Origin: Ferrovibrio sp.
GTDB taxonomy: Bacteria; Pseudomonadota; Alphaproteobacteria; Ferrovibrionales; Ferrovibrionaceae
Assembly: GCF_002796975.1 (NCBI RefSeq)
Contig: NZ_PEKV01000022.1
Location: forward strand, 1-33,465
Direction of reading: 5' to 3'
DNA: 33,465 nt
The first letter of the stretch is position 1. Each line of letters begins with the position of its first letter. Below the pieces are notes generated by a model, which did no database searches, was not told the origin of the DNA, and saw only the letters and a list, made by a program, of their open reading frames with translations. Of this stretch, positions 1-8,275 are shown piece by piece. The position numbers were made by a program, and so were the translations under genes.

Positions 1-492
1 GGCGCCGATGCCGGCATTGCCATAGGAGACCTTGCCGCCTTCCTTCTTCAGATGCGCGATCAGCTCCGGCAGGGTATTCGGCGGGAAGTCCTCGCGCGCG
101 ATGATGGTCATCGCCGAGTCAGTCAGCAGCGCGATCGGCGCGAAGGCGGTTTTGGTATCGTAGGGCAGCTTGCGATACAGCGTGGCGGCGGTCGAGATGC
201 CGACATGATGCACCAGCAGCGTATGGCCGTCGGGTTCGGCGGTGGCGACGCGGTTGGCGCCGATGGTGCCGCCCGCACCGGTGGCATTTTCCACCACCAC
301 GGTATGATTGTTGAGCTGGCGCGACAGGCCCAGCGCGGTCAGGCGCGCGACCGTATCGGTCGGGCCGCCGGCGGCATAGGGCACGATCACGGTGATCGGC
401 TTGCTCGGCCAGTTTTGCGCGAGCGCCGGGGCGGCGGCGAGAACGGGCAGCAGGGCTGCCGCAATGATGAATGGGCGCACGGGATGCTTCAT
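1..492 (-). CDS. Bug/TctC-family tripartite tricarboxylate transporter substrate-binding protein, C-terminus off the left edge
   Basis: The frame is open from an ATG at 492 to the left edge, giving about 164 residues of a family whose members are usually 310-330 long, so roughly the second half is missing. It begins with a Sec signal peptide (MKHPVR, a hydrophobic stretch, then an A-L-A-Q cleavage region). The mature start WPSKPITVIVPYAAGG is the hallmark of the Bug receptor family, periplasmic binding proteins for carboxylates and related small acids that serve TctAB-type transporters or act as orphan receptors. The later G-A-G-G-T-I-G-A and D-G-H-T-L segments also fit. A GGAGG ribosome binding site lies about 10 nt before the ATG. 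No transporter membrane subunits lie on the visible side, so the ligand and partner cannot be named. The direction is away from the carbamoyltransferase-like gene in the sense of transcription order: it lies downstream of it on the same strand, separated by a repeat. Confidence 0.88.
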   Translation of the reverse strand, partial: MKHPVRPFIIAAALLPVLAAAPALAQNWPSKPITVIVPYAAGGPTDTVARLTALGLSRQLNNHTVVVENATGAGGTIGANRVATAEPDGHTLLVHHVGISTAATLYRKLPYDTKTAFAPIALLTDSAMTIIAREDFPPNTLPELIAHLKKEGGKVSYGNAGIGA

Positions 493-603
493 GGTGGGGT
501 TTCCTCCGTTTGTATTTATACGGAGAAGTTTACGCGGCGTACTCAGCAGGGGCCAATGCCGCTGTTGCCTCAGTCGATGCCGGGGCGGCATAGACCTCTA
601 TAT

Positions 604-673
604 CGTCATTCCCGCGAAGGCGGGGATCCAGAGCAGTGGCCCGACTGGGCTCCCGCTTTCGCGGGAGCGACGG
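604..673. repeat. Dispersed REP-like inverted repeat, copy 1
   Basis: The element starts CGTCATTCCCGCGAA and ends with the complementary TTCGCGGGAGCGACG, so the whole unit can fold into a long imperfect hairpin. Related copies are at 9223-9293 and 16137-16212. It lies 8 bp beyond the stop codon of the carbamoyltransferase-like gene. Similar GTCATTCCCGCG intergenic elements are widespread in proteobacterial genomes; a role in transcript 3'-end protection or termination is possible but not shown here. Confidence 0.8.
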
Positions 674-680
674 AAAAGAA

Positions 681-2327
681 CTACTGTCCCCGCTCCCATA
701 CCGCCTGGTCGGTGACGATGTAATCCACGCGGCCCTCACGCAGCAGGCGCAGCAGGTCAGAGGGTGCATCCAGCGCGGGTTCGTTGCCGATCTGCATGGC
801 GCAGCCGAGCAGGCCGGGCAGCCAGCAGAGCGACTTATAGCTTTCGATCAGGCCATGCAGCAGCGGATGGCGCAGTTCGTCGACGATTTCGGCACTGACC
901 GGATGCGTCGCCAGCGCCGGCAGCTGCGGCGCCCAGCGCGGCGCCAGCCTTGCCGCCAGCGCCGGATCGCGCCAGTCGGGCAGCAGTTCGGCCAGCGCAG
1001 CGCGCGACGCATACAGCGTCGGCCGGCTCCAGACCGGACGATCCAGCCGCGCATTCACCTGCGCCGGCAGATCGGCCTCCTTGCCGGCAAACAGCACCAG
1101 ACGATTGACGCCGCCGCTGGCGCCGATGCCGCGGCCCTCGCCGATGGCGATCACCTTGCCGGCATTCAGCAAAGCGGCGGCGGCGTGCAGCGGATCGCGG
1201 CTGACCATGCGGCAGCCGGCATTACCCAGCACCGGATCGAGATCGCCGCTGTAATCGCGGCCCCAGGCAGCGTCGCGCAAAGGCCGGCGCTGGCGCAGCC
1301 AGGCCTCCAGGCCGTCCTGTTGCAACACCAGCGCCAGTGCGCCGCCCAGCGGCAGCGCGCTTTCATCGATTAGCTGCGCCGAGACGGCAACGCCCTCGCC
1401 CAGTCGCGTCTGCAGCTGCATCAGCAAAACCGGATCGGCCAGCAAAGGTCCGGCCAGCGCGACACGGCGCAGGCCATGGCGTTCCAGCAGTGCCTTGATG
1501 GCTTCGGCGAAGCGATCCGCCAGCAGCAGGCCGAGCGAGGCGGAGAGCAATTCCGGCGCCTGGCCTTCCGCCAGCCGGCGCAGCCAGCGCGCCGCACCGC
1601 CTTCGGCTGAGAAATCAGTGACGATATGTCCCTGCGCATCCACCTTTACATGGGCGCGGAAGGCTTCGCCGAAGATCGGTTCGCCCTGCAAACCGAGTGC
1701 AAACAGCGACGGCACATCCGGCAGGCCGAGGCCATCGAGCGCGAGGCCGACCAGCTGGCCGACCGACTCGCCCTCGCCGTCTTCCTGCAGCACGGCAAGG
1801 CGGCCGTATTTCAGCACGCGCGCCGCGCAGCCGGTCTGGTCGGCGGTGAAGACCAGCGTGTCGTCGGCCCAGGGCGCATCGGCCAGCGCCAGCATCGCGT
1901 AGGCCTCGTGGCGGCCGTAGAGCCGCGCCTGCACATGGCGGTTGAGGCCGAGATCGCCGGCGAGCAATCCGAGATCGAGCAGGCTGTCGGGTTTGGCACG
2001 GTTATGCTTGCGCGCTTCATCCGGCAGGCTGATCGGCGTGTCGCGACCGAGCAGGCTGCGCAAACCGCGGCCGACGCGACGCGGCAATGACAGCGCGCGG
2101 AAATGCCGGCCGGGGAACAGCCCCTGACTCAGCGCGAGACCGGCGATATCGCCAGCACGAATCCGTGCGATGTCGAGGCATACGTGGATTGCTTCGATAG
2201 GCAGACGCCCGCCATCTCTCGCCACGCCCGACAATCGCGCCAGCGGCACGGCGGCGAGCAGACGGCTGCCGTCGAAGACAGCGGCGCCGGCGTCCTGCCA
2301 ACCGGAATGGACGCCGAGCACCAGCAT
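681..2327 (-). CDS. Degenerate NodU/CmcH-type carbamoyltransferase homologue
   Basis: This 548-residue protein follows the carbamoyltransferase layout: an N-terminal Kae1/ASKHA-like domain (LGVHSGWQDAGAAV at the start, the counterpart of the usual GxxxxHDxSA opening) and a C-terminal YrdC-like part (GKVIAIGEGRG, then RPTLYAS, then a final NEPALDAPSDLLRLL segment matching the family's GEPIVxTPxDAL). True enzymes transfer carbamoyl from carbamoyl phosphate to hydroxyls of antibiotics, Nod factors or other metabolites. Here the HHxxHA metal-binding motif reads R139-H-E-A-Y143-A, so both expected metal His look replaced, and the GPRALGNRS loop of the second domain is reduced to GASGGVNRL. The gene starts 12 nt after pheT and is probably co-transcribed with it. 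No sugar or polyketide genes are nearby. It may be a pseudoenzyme or have a changed chemistry; the family assignment is firmer than any activity. Confidence 0.72.
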   Translation of the reverse strand: MLVLGVHSGWQDAGAAVFDGSRLLAAVPLARLSGVARDGGRLPIEAIHVCLDIARIRAGDIAGLALSQGLFPGRHFRALSLPRRVGRGLRSLLGRDTPISLPDEARKHNRAKPDSLLDLGLLAGDLGLNRHVQARLYGRHEAYAMLALADAPWADDTLVFTADQTGCAARVLKYGRLAVLQEDGEGESVGQLVGLALDGLGLPDVPSLFALGLQGEPIFGEAFRAHVKVDAQGHIVTDFSAEGGAARWLRRLAEGQAPELLSASLGLLLADRFAEAIKALLERHGLRRVALAGPLLADPVLLMQLQTRLGEGVAVSAQLIDESALPLGGALALVLQQDGLEAWLRQRRPLRDAAWGRDYSGDLDPVLGNAGCRMVSRDPLHAAAALLNAGKVIAIGEGRGIGASGGVNRLVLFAGKEADLPAQVNARLDRPVWSRPTLYASRAALAELLPDWRDPALAARLAPRWAPQLPALATHPVSAEIVDELRHPLLHGLIESYKSLCWLPGLLGCAMQIGNEPALDAPSDLLRLLREGRVDYIVTDQAVWERGQ

Positions 2328-2339
2328 TGTCGTGGCCGT

Positions 2340-4748
2340 CTACGCGCGGAGCGTGGCGCCGCAGGCCTTCTCGGCCGCCGCCACGATCTTTTTCGCCACC
2401 ACCTCGATCTCGGCGTCGGTCAGCGTCTGCTGTTGCGGTTCCAGCCGCACGCTGATCGCCAGCGACTTCTTGCCCTCGGGAATCCCCGCGCCGGAGAAGA
2501 TGTCAAACACGGAGGCCCGCGCGATCAGCGCCTTGTCAGAACCGCGCACGGCTTTCAGCAGGTTTTCCGCCTGTACCTCAGCATCGACGATGAAGGCAAA
2601 GTCGCGCTCCACCGCCTGCAGTTCCGACAGCTTCAGCGCCGGCCTGGTGCGCACGCCGGCCTTGCCGCGGCTGGCCGGGATGCGCTCGAGCCAGACCTCG
2701 AAGGCCACAACCGGGCCTTTGATATCCAGCTTCTGCAGCACGCGCGGATGCAACTCGCCGAAGGTGGCGAGAATGGTCTTGGGGCCGAGACGCAAGGTGC
2801 CGGAGCGGCCGGGATGATACCAGCCGGGCGCACCGTCCATCACCATCAGCGGAGCCGTGTCGACGCCAGCGGCGCTGAGTGCTGCCAGCGCATCGGCCTT
2901 GGCATCATAGCCATCGACATTGCGCGAACGGTCGCGCCAGTGCCGTGCGCCACTGGCGCCACGGCGCAAGCCGGTTGCCACGATCGACTGGCCATCCATG
3001 GCAACAGAGGCATATTGCGGCCCGATCTCGAACAGCGCGACATCCATCTGGCCGCGATCCATGTTGCGCTTCGCCGCCGCAATCAGGCCCGGCAGGATCG
3101 AGGGTCGCATCGTGTCCATATCGGCGCTGATCGGGTTGACCAGGCGCAGCTCCTCCTGCCCGCCGCCGAAGACTTCGGCCTCGGTGCTGCGGATGAACGA
3201 GTAGGTCACGGCTTCGGTGAGGCCACGCGCCGCCAGCGCGCGTCTTGCCATTCTGACCCGACGCTGCCCGGCCGAGACGGCCGGCGCCGGCACGGCGCGC
3301 AACGGCGGCAGCGGTTCGGCCGGAATGGCATCGAAACCATGCTGGCGCGCGATTTCTTCCACCAGATCGGCTTCGCCATCGATATCGGGACGCCAGCTCG
3401 GCACATCGACCGACAGCACGTCGCCGCGCTTGCTCACGGTGAAGCCGAGCGACTCCAGAATCCGCGTCTGTTCAGCCACCGGCAGGTCGAAGCCGACCAG
3501 ACCGAGCAGGCGCGTCGGCCGCAGGGTGACGGTCTTCTTCCAGTCGGGCGCCTTGCCGGCCAGCACGATCTCGGAGGCCTCGCCGCCGCAGAGATCGAGG
3601 ATCATCTGCGTGCCGACTTCGGCGCCGCTCACCACGAAAGCCGGATCGACAATGCGCTCGAAGCGATGGCGCGCATCGGAATGAATCCCGAGCTTGCGGC
3701 CGGTGGTGGCGGTGCGCACCGGATCGAACCAGGCAGATTCCAGAAACACTTCGGTGGTGTCGAACGAGCAGCCGGTATGTTCGCCACCCATCACGCCGCC
3801 CAGGCCTTCGGGGCCCGCTTCGTCAGCGATGACGGTGATGCCGTCATCCAGCACATATTCCTTGCCGTCCAGCGCCAGCAGCTTTTCGCCGCTTTTGGCC
3901 AGACGCGCGGTGATATTGCCCTTCACCTTGGCGGCATCGAAAACGTGCAGCGGCCGGCCGAGATCGTAGGTGAAGAAGTTGGTGACATCGACCAAAGCAG
4001 AAATAGGCCGAAGCCCGATGGCCTTGAGGCGCTGCTGCAGCCAGGCCGGCGACGGCCCGTTCTTGACGCCGCGAATGTAGCGCCCGGCGAAAACCGGGCA
4101 GGCGTTTTCCACGCCGGCCGGGAAATCGAGCGACACATTGATCGGACTCTTGAAGCTGCTCTTTACGTTGGGCACCGCATAAGGCTTGAGCGTGCCGAGG
4201 CCGGCCGCGGCCAGATCGCGCGCGATGCCGCGCACGCCCAGACAATCGCCGCGGTTCGGCGTCAGCTTGATCTCGATCACGGGATCATCAAGACCGAAGA
4301 CCTTGGCCATCGGCATGCCAAGCGGCGTGTCGAGCGGCAGGTCGATAATGCCGGTATGTTCGTCGGTCAGCCCCATCTCGCGTTCGGAGCAGAGCATGCC
4401 GTTCGAGGCGACGCCGCGAATGGTGGTGGCCTTGAGCAGCAGCTGCGTGCCGGGTACGGTCGAGCCGGCGGGGGCGAAAATTCCCTTCATGCCGGTGCGC
4501 GCATTCGGCGCACCGCAGACGACCTGGATGGTTTCCGTGCCGGTGAAGACTTCGCAGACCCGCAGCTTGTCGGCATTGGGATGCTGCTCGGCCTTTTTCA
4601 CTTCGGCCACGATGAAGGGCGCGAAGATCGCGGCACGATCCTCGATGCCTTCGACTTCGAGGCCGATGGCGGTCAGCTTCGCGGCGATCTCATCGAGCGA
4701 AGCCGTGGTGTCGAGATGGCTCTTGAGCCAGGCGAGCGTGAATTTCAT
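2340..4748 (-). CDS. pheT: Phenylalanine-tRNA ligase beta subunit
   Basis: An 802-residue PheT of normal bacterial length. It forms the (alpha-beta)2 enzyme with PheS in the cytoplasm and charges tRNA-Phe. Visible domains in order: an N-terminal EMAP-like tRNA-binding OB fold (about residues 40-155, with [12 protein letters not shown] and the [17 protein letters not shown] strand), the B3/B4 editing region (about 205-390, including RFERIVDP after it), the B5 helix-turn-helix region, the catalytic-like core ([19 protein letters not shown]), and a C-terminal anticodon-binding FDX-ACB domain (FPAV-type [11 protein letters not shown] through [13 protein letters not shown]). Its ATG overlaps the pheS stop as ATGA, indicating translational coupling. 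The next gene downstream begins 12 nt after the stop, which is an unusual tail for a pheST operon. Confidence 0.98.
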   Translation of the reverse strand: MKFTLAWLKSHLDTTASLDEIAAKLTAIGLEVEGIEDRAAIFAPFIVAEVKKAEQHPNADKLRVCEVFTGTETIQVVCGAPNARTGMKGIFAPAGSTVPGTQLLLKATTIRGVASNGMLCSEREMGLTDEHTGIIDLPLDTPLGMPMAKVFGLDDPVIEIKLTPNRGDCLGVRGIARDLAAAGLGTLKPYAVPNVKSSFKSPINVSLDFPAGVENACPVFAGRYIRGVKNGPSPAWLQQRLKAIGLRPISALVDVTNFFTYDLGRPLHVFDAAKVKGNITARLAKSGEKLLALDGKEYVLDDGITVIADEAGPEGLGGVMGGEHTGCSFDTTEVFLESAWFDPVRTATTGRKLGIHSDARHRFERIVDPAFVVSGAEVGTQMILDLCGGEASEIVLAGKAPDWKKTVTLRPTRLLGLVGFDLPVAEQTRILESLGFTVSKRGDVLSVDVPSWRPDIDGEADLVEEIARQHGFDAIPAEPLPPLRAVPAPAVSAGQRRVRMARRALAARGLTEAVTYSFIRSTEAEVFGGGQEELRLVNPISADMDTMRPSILPGLIAAAKRNMDRGQMDVALFEIGPQYASVAMDGQSIVATGLRRGASGARHWRDRSRNVDGYDAKADALAALSAAGVDTAPLMVMDGAPGWYHPGRSGTLRLGPKTILATFGELHPRVLQKLDIKGPVVAFEVWLERIPASRGKAGVRTRPALKLSELQAVERDFAFIVDAEVQAENLLKAVRGSDKALIARASVFDIFSGAGIPEGKKSLAISVRLEPQQQTLTDAEIEVVAKKIVAAAEKACGATLRA

Positions 4749-5830
4749 CGCGCGACTCCCTGACCCAGCGTGGGCACATCAAGCGGCACGAAGCCGTAAT
4801 GCTTGAGCCAGCGCAGATCGGCGTCGAAGAAGCTGCGCAGATCGGGAATGCCGTATTTCAGCATGGCAATGCGATCGATGCCCATGCCGAAGGCAAAGCC
4901 CTGCCATTCATTCGGATCGAGGCCGCAATATTCCAGCACCTTCGGATTGACCATGCCGGAGCCGAGAATTTCGAGCCAGTCGTTGCCCTCGCCGACGCGC
5001 AGCACGCCGCCGTCGCGCGAGCAGTTGATGTCCACTTCGGCCGAGGGTTCGGTGAAGGGGAAATAGCTCGGGCGGAAGCGCATCTTCACCTTGTCGGTCT
5101 CGAAGAAGGCCTTGCAGAATTCGGTCAGCACGCCTTTCAGGTGGCCCATATGGATGGCGCGGTCGATCACCAGACCCTCCACCTGATGGAACATCGGCGT
5201 GTGCGTCATGTCGTAGTCGCTGCGATAGGTGCGACCCGGCACGATGATGCGGTACGGCGGCGGACCGCCGCGCATGGTGCGCACCTGCACCGGCGAGGTA
5301 TGCGTGCGCAGCACGATCTGTTCGCCATCGGCGCCGCGCTTGGGCAGATAGAAGGTGTCCTGCATCTGCCGCGCCGGATGCTCGGGCGGAATGTTCAGCG
5401 CCGTGAAATTGTGGAAGTCGTCCTCGATATCCGGGCCTTCGGCGATGTTGAAACCCATCGCGGCGAAAATCTCGGTGATCTCGTCGATCACCTGGCTGAC
5501 CGGATGGATGCGGCCGGCCTGCTCGGCGCTCTCGCTGAGCGGCAGCGTCATATCCAGCGTTTCAGCCTTCAGACGCGCATCGATGGCGGCATCGGCCAGC
5601 ACGGTCTTGCGCGCGTCGAGCGCAGCACCGAGGCGATCCTTCACTTCATTGAGCTGCTGCGCGCGCGCCTTGCGGTCGTCGGGCGACAGTGCGCCGAGTT
5701 CCTTCAGCGCCGCTGAGAGCCAGCCCTTCTTGCCGAGCACGGCAAGGCGGACCTCTTCGAGCGCGTCCAGGGTCTGCGCAGTGGCGACGGCGCTTTCGGT
5801 TTCAGCGGCCAGCCGGGCGATCTCGGTCAT
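4745..5830 (-). CDS. pheS: Phenylalanine-tRNA ligase alpha subunit
   Basis: A 361-residue PheS, the catalytic class II subunit that activates phenylalanine and transfers it to tRNA-Phe. The N-terminal ~90 residues are the charged coiled-coil arm. The catalytic domain shows motif 2 ([12 protein letters not shown]), the substrate-pocket [12 protein letters not shown] segment, and motif 3 near the C-terminus ([20 protein letters not shown]). The start at 5830 follows an AAGAAGAG ribosome binding site. The gene lies 28 nt beyond a strong intrinsic terminator that closes rplT, so its expression must come from read-through or from a promoter hidden in the rplT 3' region. No Phe-rich leader peptide of the enterobacterial pheM type could be read in the 102 nt gap. 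Confidence 0.98.
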   Translation of the reverse strand: MTEIARLAAETESAVATAQTLDALEEVRLAVLGKKGWLSAALKELGALSPDDRKARAQQLNEVKDRLGAALDARKTVLADAAIDARLKAETLDMTLPLSESAEQAGRIHPVSQVIDEITEIFAAMGFNIAEGPDIEDDFHNFTALNIPPEHPARQMQDTFYLPKRGADGEQIVLRTHTSPVQVRTMRGGPPPYRIIVPGRTYRSDYDMTHTPMFHQVEGLVIDRAIHMGHLKGVLTEFCKAFFETDKVKMRFRPSYFPFTEPSAEVDINCSRDGGVLRVGEGNDWLEILGSGMVNPKVLEYCGLDPNEWQGFAFGMGIDRIAMLKYGIPDLRSFFDADLRWLKHYGFVPLDVPTLGQGVAR

Positions 5831-5856
5831 CGGGACTCTTCTTGTTGTTCAGTGCG

Positions 5857-5892
5857 GACAAAAACAAAGGGGGCCGTGGTGACGGCCCCCTT
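5857..5892 (-). terminator. Intrinsic terminator between rplT and pheS
   Basis: On the minus strand an 11-bp perfect stem (AAGGGGGCCGT with ACGGCCCCCTT, loop of 4 at 5878-5881) is followed by TTGTTTTTGT. This is a textbook rho-independent terminator for rpmI-rplT. Because it lies 28 nt ahead of the pheS ATG it may also act as an attenuator or a partial terminator for pheST. Confidence 0.9.
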
Positions 5893-5932
5893 CGCAAACG
5901 GTCGCTTGAATTGAATTGCGCGTGCGGGCCGA

Positions 5933-6301
5933 TCAGGCCGCCGAGGCAGGCAGGGCCGCTTTGGCCTGCGCCACCAGGGCGTTGAAAGCCTCGGGCTCAT
6001 GCACGGCGAGATCGGCCAGAACCTTGCGGTCGATGTCGATGCCGGCGAGCGCGAGGCCGTTGATAAATCGGCCGTAGGTCAGACCCTGTTCGCGGGCCGC
6101 AGCGTTGATGCGCTGGATCCAGAGCGAACGGAAGTTGCGCTTCTTGGCGCGACGGTCGCGGAACGCATACTGAAGGCCCTTTTCGACCTTCTCGATCGCG
6201 ACGCGGAATACAGTGGAATTGCGGCCACGATAGCCCTTGGCGAGCTTCAGGACCTTCTTGTGGCGGGCATGGGCGGTAACGCCCCGCTTAACACGTGCCA
6301 T
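5933..6301 (-). CDS. rplT: 50S ribosomal protein L20
   Basis: The 122-residue product is a standard L20: [23 protein letters not shown] at the start (long basic N-terminal arm that threads into 23S rRNA), then the YRDRR-type segment [24 protein letters not shown], and the globular C-terminal domain with [14 protein letters not shown]20 is needed for early 50S assembly and in several bacteria represses its own operon. It follows rpmI by 17 nt with a clear AAGGAG ribosome binding site and is closed by the terminator at 5857-5892. Confidence 0.98.
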   Translation of the reverse strand: MARVKRGVTAHARHKKVLKLAKGYRGRNSTVFRVAIEKVEKGLQYAFRDRRAKKRNFRSLWIQRINAAAREQGLTYGRFINGLALAGIDIDRKVLADLAVHEPEAFNALVAQAKAALPASAA

Positions 6302-6318
6302 GTCAGTGTCTCCTTAAC

Positions 6319-6519
6319 TCAGGCGTTTGGCAGGTAGTTCTTGATGATCTTGCGCGCATCGCCTTCGAACACCACGGCGGTGCCGCGATGATTCCGGATC
6401 TGCTTGTTGGTGCGCTTGATCATGCCGTGACGCTTGCCCGCATGGGCACGCTTCACCTTACCGGTCGCCGTGAGCTTGAAGCGCTTCTTGGCCGAGCTCT
6501 TGGTCTTCAACTTGGGCAT
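6319..6519 (-). CDS. rpmI: 50S ribosomal protein L35
   Basis: A 66-residue, highly basic L35, beginning [20 protein letters not shown] and containing the [13 protein letters not shown] stretch conserved in the family. It is the first gene of the rpmI-rplT unit. The usual upstream neighbour infC is absent: the next gene upstream is a divergent DEAD-box gene, and the space between holds only promoters and leader. The GGAGG ribosome binding site lies inside a small hairpin described separately, which may matter for control of the operon. Confidence 0.97.
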   Translation of the reverse strand: MPKLKTKSSAKKRFKLTATGKVKRAHAGKRHGMIKRTNKQIRNHRGTAVVFEGDARKIIKNYLPNA

Positions 6520-6524
6520 TTCAT

Positions 6525-6539
6525 ATACCTCCGAGGTAT
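6525..6539 (-). promoter_or_regulatory. Shine-Dalgarno of rpmI inside a 6-bp hairpin
   Basis: On the minus strand ATACCT-CGG-AGGTAT forms a perfect 6-bp stem, and the rpmI ribosome binding site CGGAGG occupies the loop and 3' arm, ending 6 nt before ATG. Folding would hide the ribosome binding site. Repression by L20 or another factor through this element is a guess. Confidence 0.45.
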
Positions 6540-6604
6540 GGAGTGATCTTCAAGACGAACTCGGCAGCCCTTCCAGCCGGAACGCCCGATACGTAGAGCG
6601 CGCG

Positions 6605-6633
6605 GTTTTAGCGGCCAATCCCCCCAATTGCAA
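6605..6633 (-). promoter_or_regulatory. Probable promoter of rpmI-rplT
   Basis: Minus-strand TTGCAA (6633-6628), a 17-nt spacer, and TAAAAC (6610-6605) form a plausible housekeeping promoter, giving an rpmI leader of roughly 80 nt. Confidence 0.5.
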
Positions 6634-7003
6634 GGCGCATTGCCGGGCGGACTGCGGGCCGGATCGTCCCGCGCGGGGAGGTCAGGCTTCCGTAAGGGAA
6701 AGTCCGATGGCAAACGGCCTTAACGAAGCTGGACCGTAGCCGGATTAACCATTTTCAGGGCGTTTCCCGAGTCCTTTTCCGGGCCGGCCGAGTCGCCGCC
6801 CGATAAGGGTGTTTCCACCCGTTTGCCGGTACGGCAAAGCTGCCATGCGCCCGATGCGGGAGTGCCACAGCATGACTGTGGAAATCACTGCCATCTGCTT
6901 GAAAAAGCACATTCTTGTCACCACATCAGTGCGGAAAGGCAGGCGCGAAAAAATGACGTTTTTGGCGGTTTTTACCCGATTGTCGCACCACGTTGTTTCG
7001 CGC

Positions 7004-7031
7004 TTGCAAAACAGGGAACGACCGCTAGTAT
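7004..7031 (+). promoter_or_regulatory. Probable promoter of the DEAD-box gene
   Basis: TTGCAA at 7004-7009, a 16-nt spacer and TAGTAT at 7026-7031. Transcription would start near 7038 and leave an untranslated leader of about 180 nt, long enough for leader-based control of the kind seen in cold-induced helicase genes, although no specific element was recognised. Confidence 0.45.
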
Positions 7032-7218
7032 CACGCGGGTTCGCGGTACCCCGCCGGACGCCGCCGTGCCTCCTGACTATGGCTTCCGTGACAAAAACCC
7101 CCGTTCGCCGCCGCGTGTTAAGCGCTGCCGGACAAGGAAAAAATTGTCACTCAGGACCAGTTTCAGGTGTTACGGTCGCAAGTGGTATCCCTGCCGCGTA
7201 ACTAACCTTTGCAGGCCT

Positions 7219-7971
7219 ATGTTGAGCAACAGCCAATTTTCCTCCCTTGATCTCGTTGAACCCATCCAGCGCGCCTTGACGGCTGAAAAGCACGTCGCGC
7301 CAACGCCGATCCAGGCCAAGGCCATTCCGCATCTGCTGCAGGGCCGCGACCTGCTGGGCCAGGCCGAAGCCGGTGCCGGCAAGACCGTCGCCTTCACGCT
7401 GCCGATCCTGCAGCATCTGTCGATCGACCGTCATCCTGCCGGTCCGCGCAAGGTGCGCGCGCTGATCCTGACCACGTCGCGTGAGCGCGTGCAGCATATC
7501 CAGGAAAGCTTCCGCGCTTACGGCCGCTTCGTGCGCCTGTCCCAGGTCACCGTCTATGAAGGCCCGGGCAAGGCCGCGCAGGCGCAGGCTCTGAGCCGCG
7601 GCATCGACATCCTGATCGGCACCCCCGGCCGCGTGGTCGAACTGATCAATGCCGGCCAGCTGGAGCTGAACAAGCTCGAGATCATGGTGCTGGACGAGAC
7701 CGACCGCATGCTGGAACTGGGCGTCACCAACGAACTGCGCGCCATCTTCGAGGCCGCGCCGACCGAACGCCAGACCATCGTGTTCGCCACCACGCTGCCG
7801 GCCGAGATCAAGCAGCTGGCCGACAACCTGCTGACCGATCCGGTCACCGTGCTGGCCAATCCGCCGGCGCCGCGCCTGATCACCACCGCCCAGTCGGCCC
7901 GCATCCGCGACACCGAGGCCCGCCGCCGGGTGCGCGACCTGCTGCCCGAACGCATGGCCAGCCGCCGTTAA
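7219..7971 (+). CDS. Single-domain DEAD-box RNA helicase-like protein
   Basis: A 250-residue protein containing only the first RecA-like domain of a DEAD-box RNA helicase. Readable motifs: Q motif (F-x-S-L-D-L through APTPIQAKAIP, residues 7-37), motif I as AEAGAGKT (49-56, normally AQTGSGKT), a weak Ia (TTSRERV), TPGR (135-138), motif II as DETD (159-162) and motif III as ATT (190-192, normally SAT). It stops after the LLTDPVTV strand where the second RecA domain should begin, with only a short Arg-rich tail (ARRRVRDLLPERMASRR). The 300 nt beyond the stop do not encode a helicase C-domain in any frame, so this is not a simple frameshift. I chose the ATG at 7219; earlier in-frame codons do not look like this family. 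Without domain 2 classical unwinding is unlikely; RNA or nucleotide binding is possible. Confidence 0.8.
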   Translation: MLSNSQFSSLDLVEPIQRALTAEKHVAPTPIQAKAIPHLLQGRDLLGQAEAGAGKTVAFTLPILQHLSIDRHPAGPRKVRALILTTSRERVQHIQESFRAYGRFVRLSQVTVYEGPGKAAQAQALSRGIDILIGTPGRVVELINAGQLELNKLEIMVLDETDRMLELGVTNELRAIFEAAPTERQTIVFATTLPAEIKQLADNLLTDPVTVLANPPAPRLITTAQSARIRDTEARRRVRDLLPERMASRR

Positions 7972-8275
7972 AGACTGGCGTCGCTAAAAGCGCCGCAGCC
8001 TGACGATCGGCGATCCCGTTCTTAGTCAAAAGAACTGGGCCGAAGGAACGGTAACCAAATCTAAAGTATAAGCCGCGCCCGCCCTCACCGGCGGGCGCTT
8101 GCTTATGGGCAAACCCTGCGCCAGTGTTTTCACACGGGGCGGAATGTTGAAGCCTGCGTTTGGCAACCGAAAATCAACCATGCCGGCGCTACAGCATGCT
8201 GTCCGAGTCTGAATCCTGGGTACGGCTTTGGTGGCGAAGGAGAATCCTGAGCAGTCTGATGAGTCCGCCGGCGAC
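7972..8275. other. 300-bp intergenic region downstream of the DEAD-box gene
   Basis: It contains a short hairpin (GTTCTT with AAGAAC, about 8019-8036) and the larger hairpin at 8068-8106. No gene is seen in it. The promoter of the methyltransferase gene probably lies in its last 150 bp, but no convincing -35/-10 pair was found. Confidence 0.5.
8068..8106 (+). terminator. Long hairpin, probable transcription end of the DEAD-box gene
   Basis: ATAAGC (8068-8073) pairs with GCTTAT (8101-8106), and GCGCCCGCC (8075-8083) with GGCGGGCGC (8090-8098), separated by small bulges and closed by a 6-nt loop. It is very stable but is not followed by a run of T, so the terminator call is moderate; a structured 3' end or processing site is the alternative. 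Confidence 0.5.

Larger units (their letters stand above)
6520..7218. other. 700-bp divergent intergenic region without a gene
   Basis: This region separates rpmI (minus) and the DEAD-box gene (plus). It holds the rpmI leader and promoter at one end and a plausible promoter at 7004-7031 for the other gene, leaving a leader near 180 nt. Open frames across it show no recognisable protein and no convincing start, and no tRNA or known riboswitch could be read. infC, which often sits here, is not present. Confidence 0.6.

Noticed and set aside
2103..4763. An 886-codon open frame on the plus strand opposite pheT and the carbamoyltransferase-like gene
   Set aside because: The product is Arg/His/Gln-rich with no domain, and the opposite strand encodes a complete PheT. 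It is a by-product of high GC and codon bias.
6809..7201. A 130-codon frame upstream of the DEAD-box gene
   Set aside because: There is no ribosome binding site and no recognisable product; it overlaps the likely promoter and leader of the DEAD-box gene.
7972..8275. A frameshifted second helicase domain after the short DEAD-box gene
   Set aside because: No frame in the following 300 nt shows RecA2 motifs such as ARGxD or HRIGRTGR, so the short protein is not explained by one frameshift.
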